NCBI GenBank assembly: GCA_027001895.1
Contig: JALTLP010000355.1
Span: forward strand, 1-9,881
Origin: Chromatiales bacterium
GTDB taxonomy: Bacteria; Pseudomonadota; Gammaproteobacteria; UBA6429; Thiohalophilaceae
Length of the DNA: 9,881 nt
Reading direction: 5' to 3'
Below the pieces are notes generated by a model. It was not told the DNA's origin and did no database searches. It worked only from the letters and a program-made list of their open reading frames with translations. The stretch's first letter is position 1; every line of letters starts with the position of its first letter. This document shows positions 1 to 6,297 of this stretch, in pieces. The translations under genes and the position numbers were made by a program.

Positions 1-654
1 ATGTTTGTGGTGCGGCATAATTTAAGCGGTGCGGCGCATTTTATTGCCCAGCATGTCTCACCCCATATCAGCGTTATTAATGCCGGTGACGGCCAGCATG
101 CACACCCGACCCAGGCAATGCTCGATATGTTTACGATTCGCCGCCATAAGCAGGACTTTACAAAACTACGTGTTGCGATTGTTGGCGACATTATGCATTC
201 ACGGGTTGCGCGTTCACAAATCCATGCATTAAATACCCTCGGTGTGCCGGAGATACGGGCGATAGCACCGAACACATTAATTCCACCGGGCACCGAGTCA
301 CTTGGTATACATGTTTATCATGACATGGAGCAAGGCCTTAAAGACGTTGATGTTGTCATAATGCTGCGCCTGCAACGCGAACGCATGACCGGTGCTTTGT
401 TACCAAGTGAACATGAATATTTTCATACTTATGGTTTAACCACAGAAAAATTAAAACTGGCCGCACCCGATGCTATCGTGATGCACCCCGGACCGATTAA
501 CCGTGGCGTAGAAATTGAATCCGCTGTTGCCGATGGGCCACAGTCCGTTATTTTAGAACAGGTCACCAATGGTATCGCCATTCGTATGGCGGTGATGTCA
601 TTAACACTCGGCCGTCAGCCTTCTGCAGAAGCAACAGAAGGAGCGGCATCATGA
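1..654 (+). CDS. pyrB: Aspartate carbamoyltransferase catalytic subunit, 3' part (5' end outside window)
   Basis: Joins carbamoyl phosphate to L-aspartate, the committed step of cytoplasmic UMP synthesis. The visible 217 residues are the second half of the carbamoyl-phosphate domain and the whole aspartate domain. Conserved blocks, numbered within the fragment: HAHPTQ (33-38), VGDIMHSRVARS (61-72), MLRLQRER (121-128) and MHPGPINRG (161-169). The Met at base 1 is not a real start: family members are about 310-340 aa, and the N-terminal carbamoyl-phosphate loop (S-T-R-T type) is missing, so roughly 110 residues lie upstream. The stop codon overlaps the start of the next gene as ATGA, with GAAGGAG at 637-643 as that gene's ribosome site, so the two are probably translationally coupled. 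Length and neighbour match Pseudomonas-type class A ATCases, which form a complex with an inactive dihydroorotase; that assembly is inferred here. Confidence 0.96.
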   Translation: MFVVRHNLSGAAHFIAQHVSPHISVINAGDGQHAHPTQAMLDMFTIRRHKQDFTKLRVAIVGDIMHSRVARSQIHALNTLGVPEIRAIAPNTLIPPGTESLGIHVYHDMEQGLKDVDVVIMLRLQRERMTGALLPSEHEYFHTYGLTTEKLKLAAPDAIVMHPGPINRGVEIESAVADGPQSVILEQVTNGIAIRMAVMSLTLGRQPSAEATEGAAS

Positions 655-1931
655 ATATTTTAATTCAACATGGCCATGTGATTGACCCGCAGAACAATAT
701 TGACGCGCTGAACGATGTTTATATCGCCAATGGAAAAATAATCAGTATTGGCAACAAGCCGGATGGCTTTAAAGCCGAACAAACGATTAATGCTAAAGAT
801 CAGATAGTAATGCCGGGCATTGTGGACTTATGTGTTCGCCTGCGTGAACCCGGCCTGGAATACAAGGGCACCATTGCATCGGAAACCAATGCAGCGGCTG
901 CAAGTGGTATTACCACGGTTTGTATTCCACCGGATACCCGACCGTGCATCGATACCACCGCGGTTGCCGAACTTATCCATCAGCGCGCAAACGAAATTGC
1001 CCGCTGCCATGTAGTGACTCAGGCAGCTTTAACGGTTGGCTTGCAGGGTGAGCACTTAAGTGAAATGGCGGTATTAAAAAAGCAGGCCAACAGTGTCGGG
1101 GTCAGTAATGCCTTAAAGCCGCTTAAGAATATTCTGGTAATGCGCCGTGCGATGGAATATGCAGCCAGTTGTGACATGACTATTTTCCTGCATGCCGAAG
1201 ACGTAGGCCTGGCCAATAACGGCTGTGCTCATGAAGGCGCAGTCTCAACCCGCCTGGGTTTACCCGCTATACCTGAGTCAGCCGAAACCGCTGCGGTATC
1301 ACGTGACTTAATGTTAATAGAGCAAACCGGTGTGCGTGCACACTTCTCGCATATTTCATCGGCGAATGCGCTGCAAATGATAGCGCAGGCAAAACAACAG
1401 GGCTTGCCTGTTACGGTTGATAGCAGTATTCATCATTTTCACTTAACGGATATGGATATTGGTTTTTTTGACAGTAACTGTCATGTTATTCCGCCGTTAA
1501 GAAGTCAGCGTGACAAAGACGGACTGCGTGCGGGTTTAAAACAAAATAATCTCGACGCTATTTGCAGCGACCATCAACCGCATTGCGCCGATGCCAAGCT
1601 GGCACCGTTTAGCGCCACCGAGCCAGGTATCAGTGGTCTGGAAACCTTGTTGCCTTTAAGTTTACGTCTGGTTAACGAAAAAGTTTTAGACATGAACAGC
1701 ATGGTTAAAAAATTAACCCTTGAGCCAGCAAAAATACTGGGCATTAATGCCGGGACACTCAGCATTAACAGTCCGGCAGATATTTGTATCTTTAACCCGA
1801 AAACCAGCTGGACGGTTAAGCCGCAACAATTTGTCAGCGCCGGGCATAACTCACCGTTTGTTGACTGGGAACTGCAAGGCAAGGTCAGCCATACTTTGCT
1901 TGATGGCAATATTGTTTATCAGGCAACTTAA
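651..1931 (+). CDS. pyrX: Dihydroorotase-like protein lacking the HxH metal site (PyrC'/PyrX type)
   Basis: A 426-aa amidohydrolase-fold protein related to class I dihydroorotases. Active enzymes carry D-x-H-x-H-L-R-E-P-G after the first strand. Here the same place (residues 59-68) reads DLCVRLREPG, so both metal-binding histidines are Cys61 and Arg63. Other family blocks persist: HAED (181-184), HFSH (231-234) and SDHQPH (306-311). The usual D-D-G block after the first third is replaced by SNALKP (152-157). This is the pattern of the non-catalytic PyrC' of Pseudomonas, a structural partner of ATCase in a dodecameric complex. The same role is likely here but inferred, and a separate active PyrC would have to be encoded elsewhere. 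The start overlaps the pyrB stop by 4 bases and has a good Shine-Dalgarno at 637-643. Symbol follows the pyrX usage for the inactive homologue. Confidence 0.9.
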   Translation: MNILIQHGHVIDPQNNIDALNDVYIANGKIISIGNKPDGFKAEQTINAKDQIVMPGIVDLCVRLREPGLEYKGTIASETNAAAASGITTVCIPPDTRPCIDTTAVAELIHQRANEIARCHVVTQAALTVGLQGEHLSEMAVLKKQANSVGVSNALKPLKNILVMRRAMEYAASCDMTIFLHAEDVGLANNGCAHEGAVSTRLGLPAIPESAETAAVSRDLMLIEQTGVRAHFSHISSANALQMIAQAKQQGLPVTVDSSIHHFHLTDMDIGFFDSNCHVIPPLRSQRDKDGLRAGLKQNNLDAICSDHQPHCADAKLAPFSATEPGISGLETLLPLSLRLVNEKVLDMNSMVKKLTLEPAKILGINAGTLSINSPADICIFNPKTSWTVKPQQFVSAGHNSPFVDWELQGKVSHTLLDGNIVYQAT

Positions 1932-1945
1932 AAAGATTTTAGAAG

Positions 1946-2821
1946 ATGACAAACAAACCACACCGCGACACCATTAACGTAGAGCTGGCAGAAATTGCTT
2001 CGCAGCAGGATTATCCCGGCGATCAGTATATTTTAAGCGTACATGCGCCCAATATTGCCTACGAAGCAAAGCCAGGCAGTTTTGTGCATGTGCAATGTGC
2101 ACCAGGCTTACTAATGCGGCGGCCTATTTCTATTATGCGTACCGATCCTAAAACAGGCATGGTCGATTTGCTTTATAAAGCCGTGGGTGAAGGTACCCGG
2201 CAACTGGCCATGCGCAAGCAAGGTGAAGTGCTCGATATAATGGGGCCTATTGGTAAACCGTTTGAATTACATAAACAGTATAAGCGGCCATTATTAATTG
2301 GTGGTGGCGTGGGGATGCCGCCGATGATTTTTATTGCAGAAGCAATTAAAAAACAACGGGCGCATTATCAGCCGTTTATGATTTTAGGTTCAGAAGTGCC
2401 GTTTCCATTTTCGGCGCAGCCTTCACAATTTATGATTCCCGGCCTGCCCGACGATGTGACTGCCACCATGCCGTTAATGGAAGACTGGAATATTCCATGT
2501 CGGTTGGCGAGTCTGCAAGGCTATCCCGGTGTATTCGACGGTTATGTCACCGACCTTGCCAGAAAATGGTTAGCCGCACTTGATAAAGAACAGTTAGCCG
2601 AGGTCGAAATTTTTTCCTGCGGGCCGCACCCGATGTTGCAGGCGGTTGCAGCATTGGCCGAAGAATTTAATCTGCCTTGTCAGGTATCGCTCGAAGAATT
2701 TATGGCCTGTGCAGTCGGCGGTTGTGCCGGTTGTGTAGTTGAAGTGCAAACCGAACAGGGCCCGGCGATGAAACGGGTGTGTGTCGATGGCCCGGTTTTT
2801 GATGCACAGCAGGTTTTTTAG
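1946..2821 (+). CDS. pyrK: PyrK-like electron-transfer protein (FAD / 2Fe-2S, dihydroorotate dehydrogenase B family)
   Basis: A 291-aa protein of the ferredoxin-reductase superfamily, with the domain order of PyrK. An N-terminal beta-barrel has an FAD motif RRPISIM (58-64). A nucleotide-binding domain has GGGVGMPP (119-126) and CGPHPM (225-230). A C-terminal cluster motif has four cysteines at 255, 260, 263 and 279 (C-x4-C-x2-C-x15-C), typical of the PyrK 2Fe-2S site. Known PyrK passes electrons from dihydroorotate, via the FMN protein PyrDB, to NAD+. No pyrD gene is in the window, so the partner is unknown. The gene follows the dihydroorotase homologue by 14 bases, probably in the same operon. 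AGAAG lies directly against the ATG, so the ribosome site is weak. A role in orotate formation fits the context, but another reductase role is possible. Confidence 0.85.
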   Translation: MTNKPHRDTINVELAEIASQQDYPGDQYILSVHAPNIAYEAKPGSFVHVQCAPGLLMRRPISIMRTDPKTGMVDLLYKAVGEGTRQLAMRKQGEVLDIMGPIGKPFELHKQYKRPLLIGGGVGMPPMIFIAEAIKKQRAHYQPFMILGSEVPFPFSAQPSQFMIPGLPDDVTATMPLMEDWNIPCRLASLQGYPGVFDGYVTDLARKWLAALDKEQLAEVEIFSCGPHPMLQAVAALAEEFNLPCQVSLEEFMACAVGGCAGCVVEVQTEQGPAMKRVCVDGPVFDAQQVF

Positions 2822-2845
2822 TTTTTATTCTTTAAAATATCCCAT

Positions 2846-2876
2846 AAAAAAAGGCTTGCCAGTGGCAAGCCTTTTT
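2846..2876. terminator. Bidirectional intrinsic terminator between pyrK and rpmG
   Basis: A perfect 8-bp GC-rich stem, GGCTTGCC (2853-2860) with GGCAAGCC (2864-2871), closes a 3-base loop. It is flanked by seven A's on the left and five T's on the right, giving a 13-bp stem with U-tracts in either direction. It lies between two convergent genes, so it can end both the pyr operon and the rpmB-rpmG transcript. Confidence 0.93.
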
Positions 2877-2896
2877 AACAGAAGCATCAACAAAAA

Positions 2897-3052
2897 TTAT
2901 TTAATTTTTGCTTCCTTATATTCAACATATTTACGCACAACAGGATCGTACTTCTTGATAACCATTTTGTCTGGCATGGTTTTCTTGTTCTTTGTTGTTG
3001 TGTAGAAATGGCCTGTGTTGGCAGACGACACCAGTTTAATTTTATCACGCAT
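2897..3052 (-). CDS. rpmG: 50S ribosomal protein L33
   Basis: A 51-aa basic protein of the large ribosomal subunit. It begins MRDKIKLVSSANTGHFYTTT and ends in KEAKIK, close to gammaproteobacterial L33 in sequence and length. It has no cysteines, so it is the zinc-independent form usual in these bacteria. The start ATG is at 3052-3050. A strong Shine-Dalgarno (AAGAAGGA, plus-strand bases 3062-3069) overlaps the TAA stop of rpmB, and only 15 bases separate the genes, so the two are co-transcribed and probably translationally coupled. The 3' end faces the shared terminator at 2846-2876. Confidence 0.97.
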   Translation of the reverse strand: MRDKIKLVSSANTGHFYTTTKNKKTMPDKMVIKKYDPVVRKYVEYKEAKIK

Positions 3053-3067
3053 GGTTTGTATTCCTTC

Positions 3068-3304
3068 TTAGAATTTTTCGCCGCGGCTACGCATGTCAGC
3101 GAGTACAGTATCGATGCCTTTCTTGTCGATAATACGCATGCCTTTTGAGCTTAAGCGTAAACGAACAAAACGGTTTTCAGACTCCACCCAAAAGCGGTGA
3201 ACCTGTAAATTCGGTAAAAAACGGCGACGGGTTTTGTTGTGCGCGTGGGAAACATTGTTTCCTGACATAGGGCGTTTACCCGTTACTTGGCATACTTTTG
3301 CCAT
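3068..3304 (-). CDS. rpmB: 50S ribosomal protein L28
   Basis: A 78-aa large-subunit protein, the same length as E. coli L28. Recognisable blocks are VCQVTGKRP (4-12), RRRFLPNLQVHRFWVESE (26-43) and IDKKGIDTVLADMRSRGEKF (59-78). The frame stays open 17 codons further upstream, but the ATG at 3304-3302 gives the family's exact N-terminus (MAKVCQVTG) and has GGAGC about 7 bases ahead, so the longer version is rejected. The single Cys5 means no zinc ribbon. It is the first gene of the rpmB-rpmG unit, with a good promoter at 3367-3395. Confidence 0.97.
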   Translation of the reverse strand: MAKVCQVTGKRPMSGNNVSHAHNKTRRRFLPNLQVHRFWVESENRFVRLRLSSKGMRIIDKKGIDTVLADMRSRGEKF

Positions 3305-3330
3305 AATCTTGCTCCAAATCGTTAAATTTC

Positions 3331-3351
3331 CGCTGTTTGCTAATAACAGCG
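3331..3351 (-). promoter_or_regulatory. Hairpin in the rpmB 5' leader
   Basis: CGCTGTT (3331-3337) pairs perfectly with AACAGCG (3345-3351) around a 7-base loop. It lies between the predicted transcription start (near 3360) and the rpmB start codon, in a leader of about 55 bases. It could stabilise the mRNA or take part in ribosomal-protein feedback; no function is shown by the sequence alone. Confidence 0.5.
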
Positions 3352-3366
3352 TCAAAAAGAGCGCGC

Positions 3367-3395
3367 ATTTTAAGGAAATCAGGCCGCTGTGACAA
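3367..3395 (-). promoter_or_regulatory. Sigma70-type promoter for rpmB-rpmG
   Basis: Read on the minus strand: -35 TTGTCA (3395-3390), a 17-base spacer, and -10 TAAAAT (3372-3367). Each hexamer matches five of six consensus bases and the spacing is ideal. A GC-rich run (GCGCGC, 3366-3361) follows the -10 and may make initiation growth-rate sensitive, as in stringent-controlled promoters. Transcription would start around 3360. Confidence 0.75.
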
Positions 3396-3424
3396 GGTTT
3401 ATTCGTCCAAAAAGCTGAAATATC

Positions 3425-3487
3425 TCTGCTGTCGGCGTTAAATTCAGTTAAATGATTGTTTTTTGTTAATTTGACGCCGACAGCAGA
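3425..3487. repeat. Long near-perfect inverted repeat (20-bp arms)
   Basis: The left arm TCTGCTGTCGGCGTTAAATT (3425-3444) and right arm (3468-3487) are reverse complements at 19 of 20 positions, around a 23-base AT-rich loop. Neither strand has a T-run right after the stem, so it is not a classical terminator. It lies about 30 bases upstream of the rpmBG -35 box. It could be a mobile palindromic repeat, an operator pair, or a structured RNA. Confidence 0.85.
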
Positions 3488-3543
3488 ACGGATAATTATC
3501 TTCGGCGGGTATTGCGTGGTTTTATTTTAGGTATACACAATAA

Positions 3544-3577
3544 AGCGGCTCTGGTTCACGGTTTGAACCAGGTCGCT
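3544..3577 (+). repeat. Hairpin upstream of the small exported-protein gene
   Basis: CTGGTTCA (3551-3558) pairs with TGAACCAG (3564-3571) around a 5-base loop. The stem extends outward through AGCGGC and GTCGCT (with a G-U pair and one bulged base) to 3544 and 3577. No U-tract follows. It is probably part of a structured leader. Confidence 0.6.
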
Positions 3578-3611
3578 ATCGATTTATGTTTATCTGTAGT
3601 AGAGTTTTCAG

Positions 3612-3627
3612 TGTAGCTCAGGCTACA
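3612..3627 (+). repeat. Short hairpin ahead of the small exported-protein gene
   Basis: TGTAGC (3612-3617) pairs with GCTACA (3622-3627) around a TCAG loop, 40 bases before the start codon. It is a small stem that could lie in the 5' leader. Confidence 0.5.
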
Positions 3628-3667
3628 TCAATTCTAATTGGAAATTAATTTATACGGAGATTATAAA

Positions 3668-3940
3668 ATGAAAAAAGTTATATTTACGATGATTGTCGCC
3701 AGCCTTGCGTTATCTAGCAGTCTGGTTTCGGCTGCGGATTCAGGCAACCGTAATGGTGCTTCATCGCGTATTGTACGTGCAGCGGCTGCCCATCCGAATG
3801 CTGTTCAGAAAGGTGCAAGTAGCGTTGCTGCCCATCCTGCTGCTCAGGCTCGAATGGATGCTGTTATGGCTGCCAGGCCTAAAGCGAATGCGTTGATGCT
3901 TGATGTACAAAAAGCAGGTGGATATACCCCCGGTAATTAA
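3668..3940 (+). CDS. Small exported Ala- and His-Pro-rich protein of unknown function
   Basis: A 90-aa protein I do not recognise. Residues 1-22 form a clear Sec signal peptide: two lysines, a hydrophobic core (VIFTMIVASLALSSSLV), and a VSA|AD cleavage site. The mature part of about 68 residues is basic, Ala-rich and Cys-free. It carries two similar pieces: GASS followed by A-H-P (30-33, 41-43) and GASS with A-A-H-P (49-52, 54-57). It is probably periplasmic or secreted. The frame opens ten codons earlier, but the ATG at 3668 has GGAGA at 3656-3660 with 7-base spacing and gives the proper signal peptide. A 12-bp terminator-like stem follows at once. The gene points against rpmB and radC and sits between them, where most relatives have little room. 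Signal peptide, ribosome site and terminator support a real gene; the role is open. Confidence 0.75.
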   Translation: MKKVIFTMIVASLALSSSLVSAADSGNRNGASSRIVRAAAAHPNAVQKGASSVAAHPAAQARMDAVMAARPKANALMLDVQKAGGYTPGN

Positions 3941-3947
3941 CGGGGTT

Positions 3948-3974
3948 GTCGGTGTGGTTAAAAACCACACCGAC
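3948..3974 (+). terminator. Terminator-like hairpin after the small exported-protein gene
   Basis: A perfect 12-bp stem, GTCGGTGTGGTT (3948-3959) with AACCACACCGAC (3963-3974), around an AAA loop, 8 bases after the stop. The following TTATCTATT is only weakly U-rich, so termination may be partial or the hairpin may mainly protect the 3' end. Confidence 0.7.
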
Positions 3975-4074
3975 TTATCTATTGACAGATGCGGGAGCCG
4001 GGTTTAGATAAGTTATTGATTTATATCTATAGATAATAGTTTGGCTCCGACATCGATGATTGGCATCCAAACAA

Positions 4075-4749
4075 TCACAAAAGCCCTCGTTCGGTAAACG
4101 ACACCGAATAGCCATCACCCACAATTATATGGTCGAGTACCCGGATTTCGACGGTAGCCAGTGCTTTGCGCAGTTGTTGGGTTATCTGTTTATCGGCCAT
4201 ACTGGGTTCGGCAATTCCCGAAGGATGGTTATGCGCAAAAATCACCGCAGCCGCATTATAGGAAAGCGCCTGCTTAACCACTTCACGCGGGTAAACACTG
4301 GCACCGGCAAGCGTGCCTTTAAATAACTCACAATACTGAATAATGCGGTTGCGGGTATCGAGATAGATACAGGCAAAGACCTCGTGCGGGTAGTCGCGCA
4401 TTTTGGCCTGAAAGTAATCCCGGGTGGCTTCCGGGCTGGTGAGTGAATCACCGCGTTGCAGGGTTTCAAGCAAGTGGCGTTGGCTGAGTTCCAGCACGGC
4501 TTGCAGTTGGGCATATTTTGCCTCGCCCAGCCCTAAGTGCCGGCAAAAGTCTTTTTTGCTGGCGGTAAGCAGGTTACGCAGCCCACCAAAGTTACGGATT
4601 AATTCACGGGCTAAATCGACGGCGGTTTTACCTTTTATTCCGGTGCGTAAAAATATGGCGAGCAATTCAGCATCGGAGAGCGACTTTGCGCCCTGAGAAA
4701 GTAATTTTTCGCGTGGGCGTTCAAGTGCAGGCCAGTCTGTAATGGGCAT
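4075..4749 (-). CDS. radC: RadC family protein (JAB1/MPN-type metalloprotein)
   Basis: A complete 224-aa RadC. The N-terminal third carries helix-hairpin-helix-type sequence, with GLGEAKYAQLQA at 73-84. The C-terminal MPN/JAB domain has the metal motif HNHPSG (173-178) with Asp186 completing the H-x-H-x10-D signature, and Glu156 a plausible catalytic acid. Despite its name the family's role in DNA repair is not established, and its biochemical activity remains unclear. The start ATG (4749-4747) has AAGGAGA just upstream on the minus strand. radC next to coaBC and near rpmB-rpmG is a widespread gammaproteobacterial arrangement. Here it runs in the same direction as rpmB-rpmG but is separated from them by the opposed small exported-protein gene, so it is unlikely to share their transcript. 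I saw no clear terminator after it. Confidence 0.95.
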   Translation of the reverse strand: MPITDWPALERPREKLLSQGAKSLSDAELLAIFLRTGIKGKTAVDLARELIRNFGGLRNLLTASKKDFCRHLGLGEAKYAQLQAVLELSQRHLLETLQRGDSLTSPEATRDYFQAKMRDYPHEVFACIYLDTRNRIIQYCELFKGTLAGASVYPREVVKQALSYNAAAVIFAHNHPSGIAEPSMADKQITQQLRKALATVEIRVLDHIIVGDGYSVSFTERGLL

Positions 4750-4805
4750 TTTGGATCTCCTTATCCAAACGCCTTGAGTACCACAATTACTGCGTTTAAA
4801 ACTGA

Positions 4806-4834
4806 CTCATAATGCTCATTTACTAAAATGTAAA
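4806..4834 (-). promoter_or_regulatory. Candidate promoter for radC
   Basis: On the minus strand, TTTACA (4834-4829) and TATGAG (4811-4806) are 17 bases apart. The -35 is good (5 of 6) and the -10 is weak (4 of 6). It lies about 60 bases upstream of the radC start. Confidence 0.35.
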
Positions 4835-4884
4835 CTCCGCTTATCCGTAAGTTTTAGCCTTGTACTTGTAGCTCTCAAGACGTT

Positions 4885-4932
4885 TATACTTTGAACTAGT
4901 ATTTTTGTCTTATATTTAATAGAGAATATACG
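4885..4932 (+). promoter_or_regulatory. Candidate promoter region for coaBC-dut-algC
   Basis: Two overlapping possibilities exist in this AT-rich stretch: TTGTCT (4905-4910) with TATACG (4927-4932), spacer 16; or a near-consensus -10 TATACT (4885-4890) served by TTGTAC (4860-4865) at a long 19-base spacing. Either would give a coaBC leader of roughly 50-100 bases. The choice cannot be made by eye. Confidence 0.4.
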
Positions 4933-4988
4933 TAAAAATGTGGATATTTCACAGCGAAAAGGTAATTCTTTGTTAGAATTAATCACTT

Positions 4989-6287
4989 ATGAAGCGATTA
5001 GCGAACAAACGGGTTTTATTAGGGGTCACTGGTAGCATTGCAGCGTATAAAGCCGGTGAAATAATTCGCCGCCTGCGCGAGCAAAATGCTGATGTCAGGG
5101 TGGTGATGACTCAGGGCGCGACCGAGTTTGTCACTCCGCTTACCTTCCAGGCTTTGTCCGGCAATCCGGTTCACCAACACCTTTTAGATAATGATGCCGA
5201 AGCGGCGATGGGCCATATCGAACTGGCTCGCTGGGCCGATGTTATTTTAGTCGCCCCGGCCAGCGCTGACTTTATCAGTCGCTTATGCCTTGGGCGGGCC
5301 AACGATTTGCTCGGTGCACTATGTCTGGCGAGTAATGTGCCACTGGCACTGGCCCCGGCAATGAACCAGCAAATGTGGAAAGATCCTGCCACCCAGACCA
5401 ATGTACAAACTTTACGCAGTCGCGGTGTTTTATTATTTGGCCCGGACAGTGGCGAGCAGGCCTGTGGCGATGTCGGTGAAGGGCGACTGCTAGCGCCACA
5501 TATATTAATAGAGTCACTGAGTGAAGTATTTAAAACCGGCAGTTTAAGTGGTCGTACGGTACTGGTAACAGCGGGCCCAACCCAGGAAGCCATCGATCCG
5601 GTACGTTTTTTGTCTAATCATAGCTCGGGCAAAATGGGTTATGCTGTTGCAACCGCGGCAATGGAAGCCGGTGCTGAGGTGATATTAATAAGTGGCCCGG
5701 TGGACAACAGCTTAAGCGTAGCGCATAACATTAAAACCATTCACGTCACTAGCGCCGAACAAATGATGCAACAAGCCCAGGCCTTTGCACAAAAGGCCGA
5801 TATCTTTATTGCCGCGGCTGCGGTTGCGGACTATCGGCCGGTTGCCGAGCACAATGAAAAAATTAAAAAGTCTGCACAAACCATGATGCTGCAACTGCAA
5901 CGTAACCCGGATATTCTGGCGACAATTAAACGGGAGAATCCATGGCTATATGCAGTGGGGTTTGCCGCCGAGACCGAACAACTTGAGCAACATGCACGCG
6001 GCAAGTTGCAGGATAAAGGCGTGGATATGATTGCGGCAAACTGGGTAGGCAAAGCCGCAGCAGAAACCAATGGCACCTTTGGCAGTGACAACAATGCACT
6101 TAAATTATTCTGGCAAGGTGGCGAACTGGAGTTAGGGGTAATGAGTAAAACCCGTCTGGCAAGGGAGCTGGTGGGAATGATTGCGGCACAGTTTGATAAT
6201 GCCATTGAGTCAGGTAGACTCAAACCCGAACAGCGCAATATTGAAAACATTGTTCAATTTAAGAGCAGTAGCAAAGATAATAAATAA
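4989..6287 (+). CDS. coaBC: Bifunctional phosphopantothenoylcysteine decarboxylase / phosphopantothenate-cysteine ligase
   Basis: Catalyses two steps of cytoplasmic coenzyme A synthesis: CTP-dependent joining of cysteine to 4'-phosphopantothenate (CoaB), then FMN-dependent decarboxylation to 4'-phosphopantetheine (CoaC). The 432-aa length is usual. The CoaC half (about 1-180) has GSIAAYK (15-21), the catalytic His76 in GHIEL, PAMNQQMW (123-130) and the active-site Cys159 in QACGDVGEG. The CoaB half (about 188-405) has VTAGPTQEAIDPVRF (193-207), SNHSSGKMG (209-217), AAVADYRP (277-284) and KIKK (291-294). The N-terminus aligns with family starts. There is no good Shine-Dalgarno just before the ATG, and the nearest purine run (AAAAGG) is over 20 bases away, so initiation may be weak. 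It heads a plus-strand unit with dut and algC and diverges from radC. Confidence 0.97.
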   Translation: MKRLANKRVLLGVTGSIAAYKAGEIIRRLREQNADVRVVMTQGATEFVTPLTFQALSGNPVHQHLLDNDAEAAMGHIELARWADVILVAPASADFISRLCLGRANDLLGALCLASNVPLALAPAMNQQMWKDPATQTNVQTLRSRGVLLFGPDSGEQACGDVGEGRLLAPHILIESLSEVFKTGSLSGRTVLVTAGPTQEAIDPVRFLSNHSSGKMGYAVATAAMEAGAEVILISGPVDNSLSVAHNIKTIHVTSAEQMMQQAQAFAQKADIFIAAAAVADYRPVAEHNEKIKKSAQTMMLQLQRNPDILATIKRENPWLYAVGFAAETEQLEQHARGKLQDKGVDMIAANWVGKAAAETNGTFGSDNNALKLFWQGGELELGVMSKTRLARELVGMIAAQFDNAIESGRLKPEQRNIENIVQFKSSSKDNK

Positions 6288-6297
6288 ACGCTACCTG

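Larger units (their letters stand above)
3305..3667. other. Intergenic region between rpmB and the small exported-protein gene
   Basis: These 363 bases hold no convincing gene. Going from rpmB: the L28 leader hairpin (3331-3351), the rpmBG promoter (3367-3395), a long inverted repeat (3425-3487), and two hairpins (3544-3577 and 3612-3627) ahead of the plus-strand gene at 3668. I found no clearly good plus-strand promoter. The best is a weak TTGAAC (3563-3568) with TATGTT 16 bases downstream, which overlaps a hairpin arm. Confidence 0.7.

Noticed and set aside
2781..3005. 74-aa plus-strand reading frame after pyrK
   Set aside because: It overlaps the end of pyrK, the terminator and antisense rpmG, and has no family features.
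3305..3355. N-terminal extension of L28 by 17 codons in the open frame
   Set aside because: The extension is unlike any L28, and the ATG at 3304 gives the exact 78-aa family length with its own ribosome site.
3544..3630. tRNA-like pieces (GGTTCA/TGAACC stem and GTAGCTCAGG)
   Set aside because: GTTC lies in a stem rather than a T-loop, the arms are in the wrong order for a tRNA, and there is no acceptor stem or anticodon arm.
3638..3667. Start of the small exported protein ten codons earlier
   Set aside because: It would put charged residues ahead of the signal peptide and place the GGAGA ribosome site inside the coding sequence.
4024..4035. 12-base palindrome TATCTATAGATA between the small gene and radC
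   Set aside because: AT-only apart from two bases, short, and with no partner site or promoter nearby; could arise by chance.
3980..4060. GGAGCC/GGCTCC pair as a radC terminator
   Set aside because: Only six Watson-Crick pairs around a loop of about 50 bases, with no convincing U-run on the minus strand.
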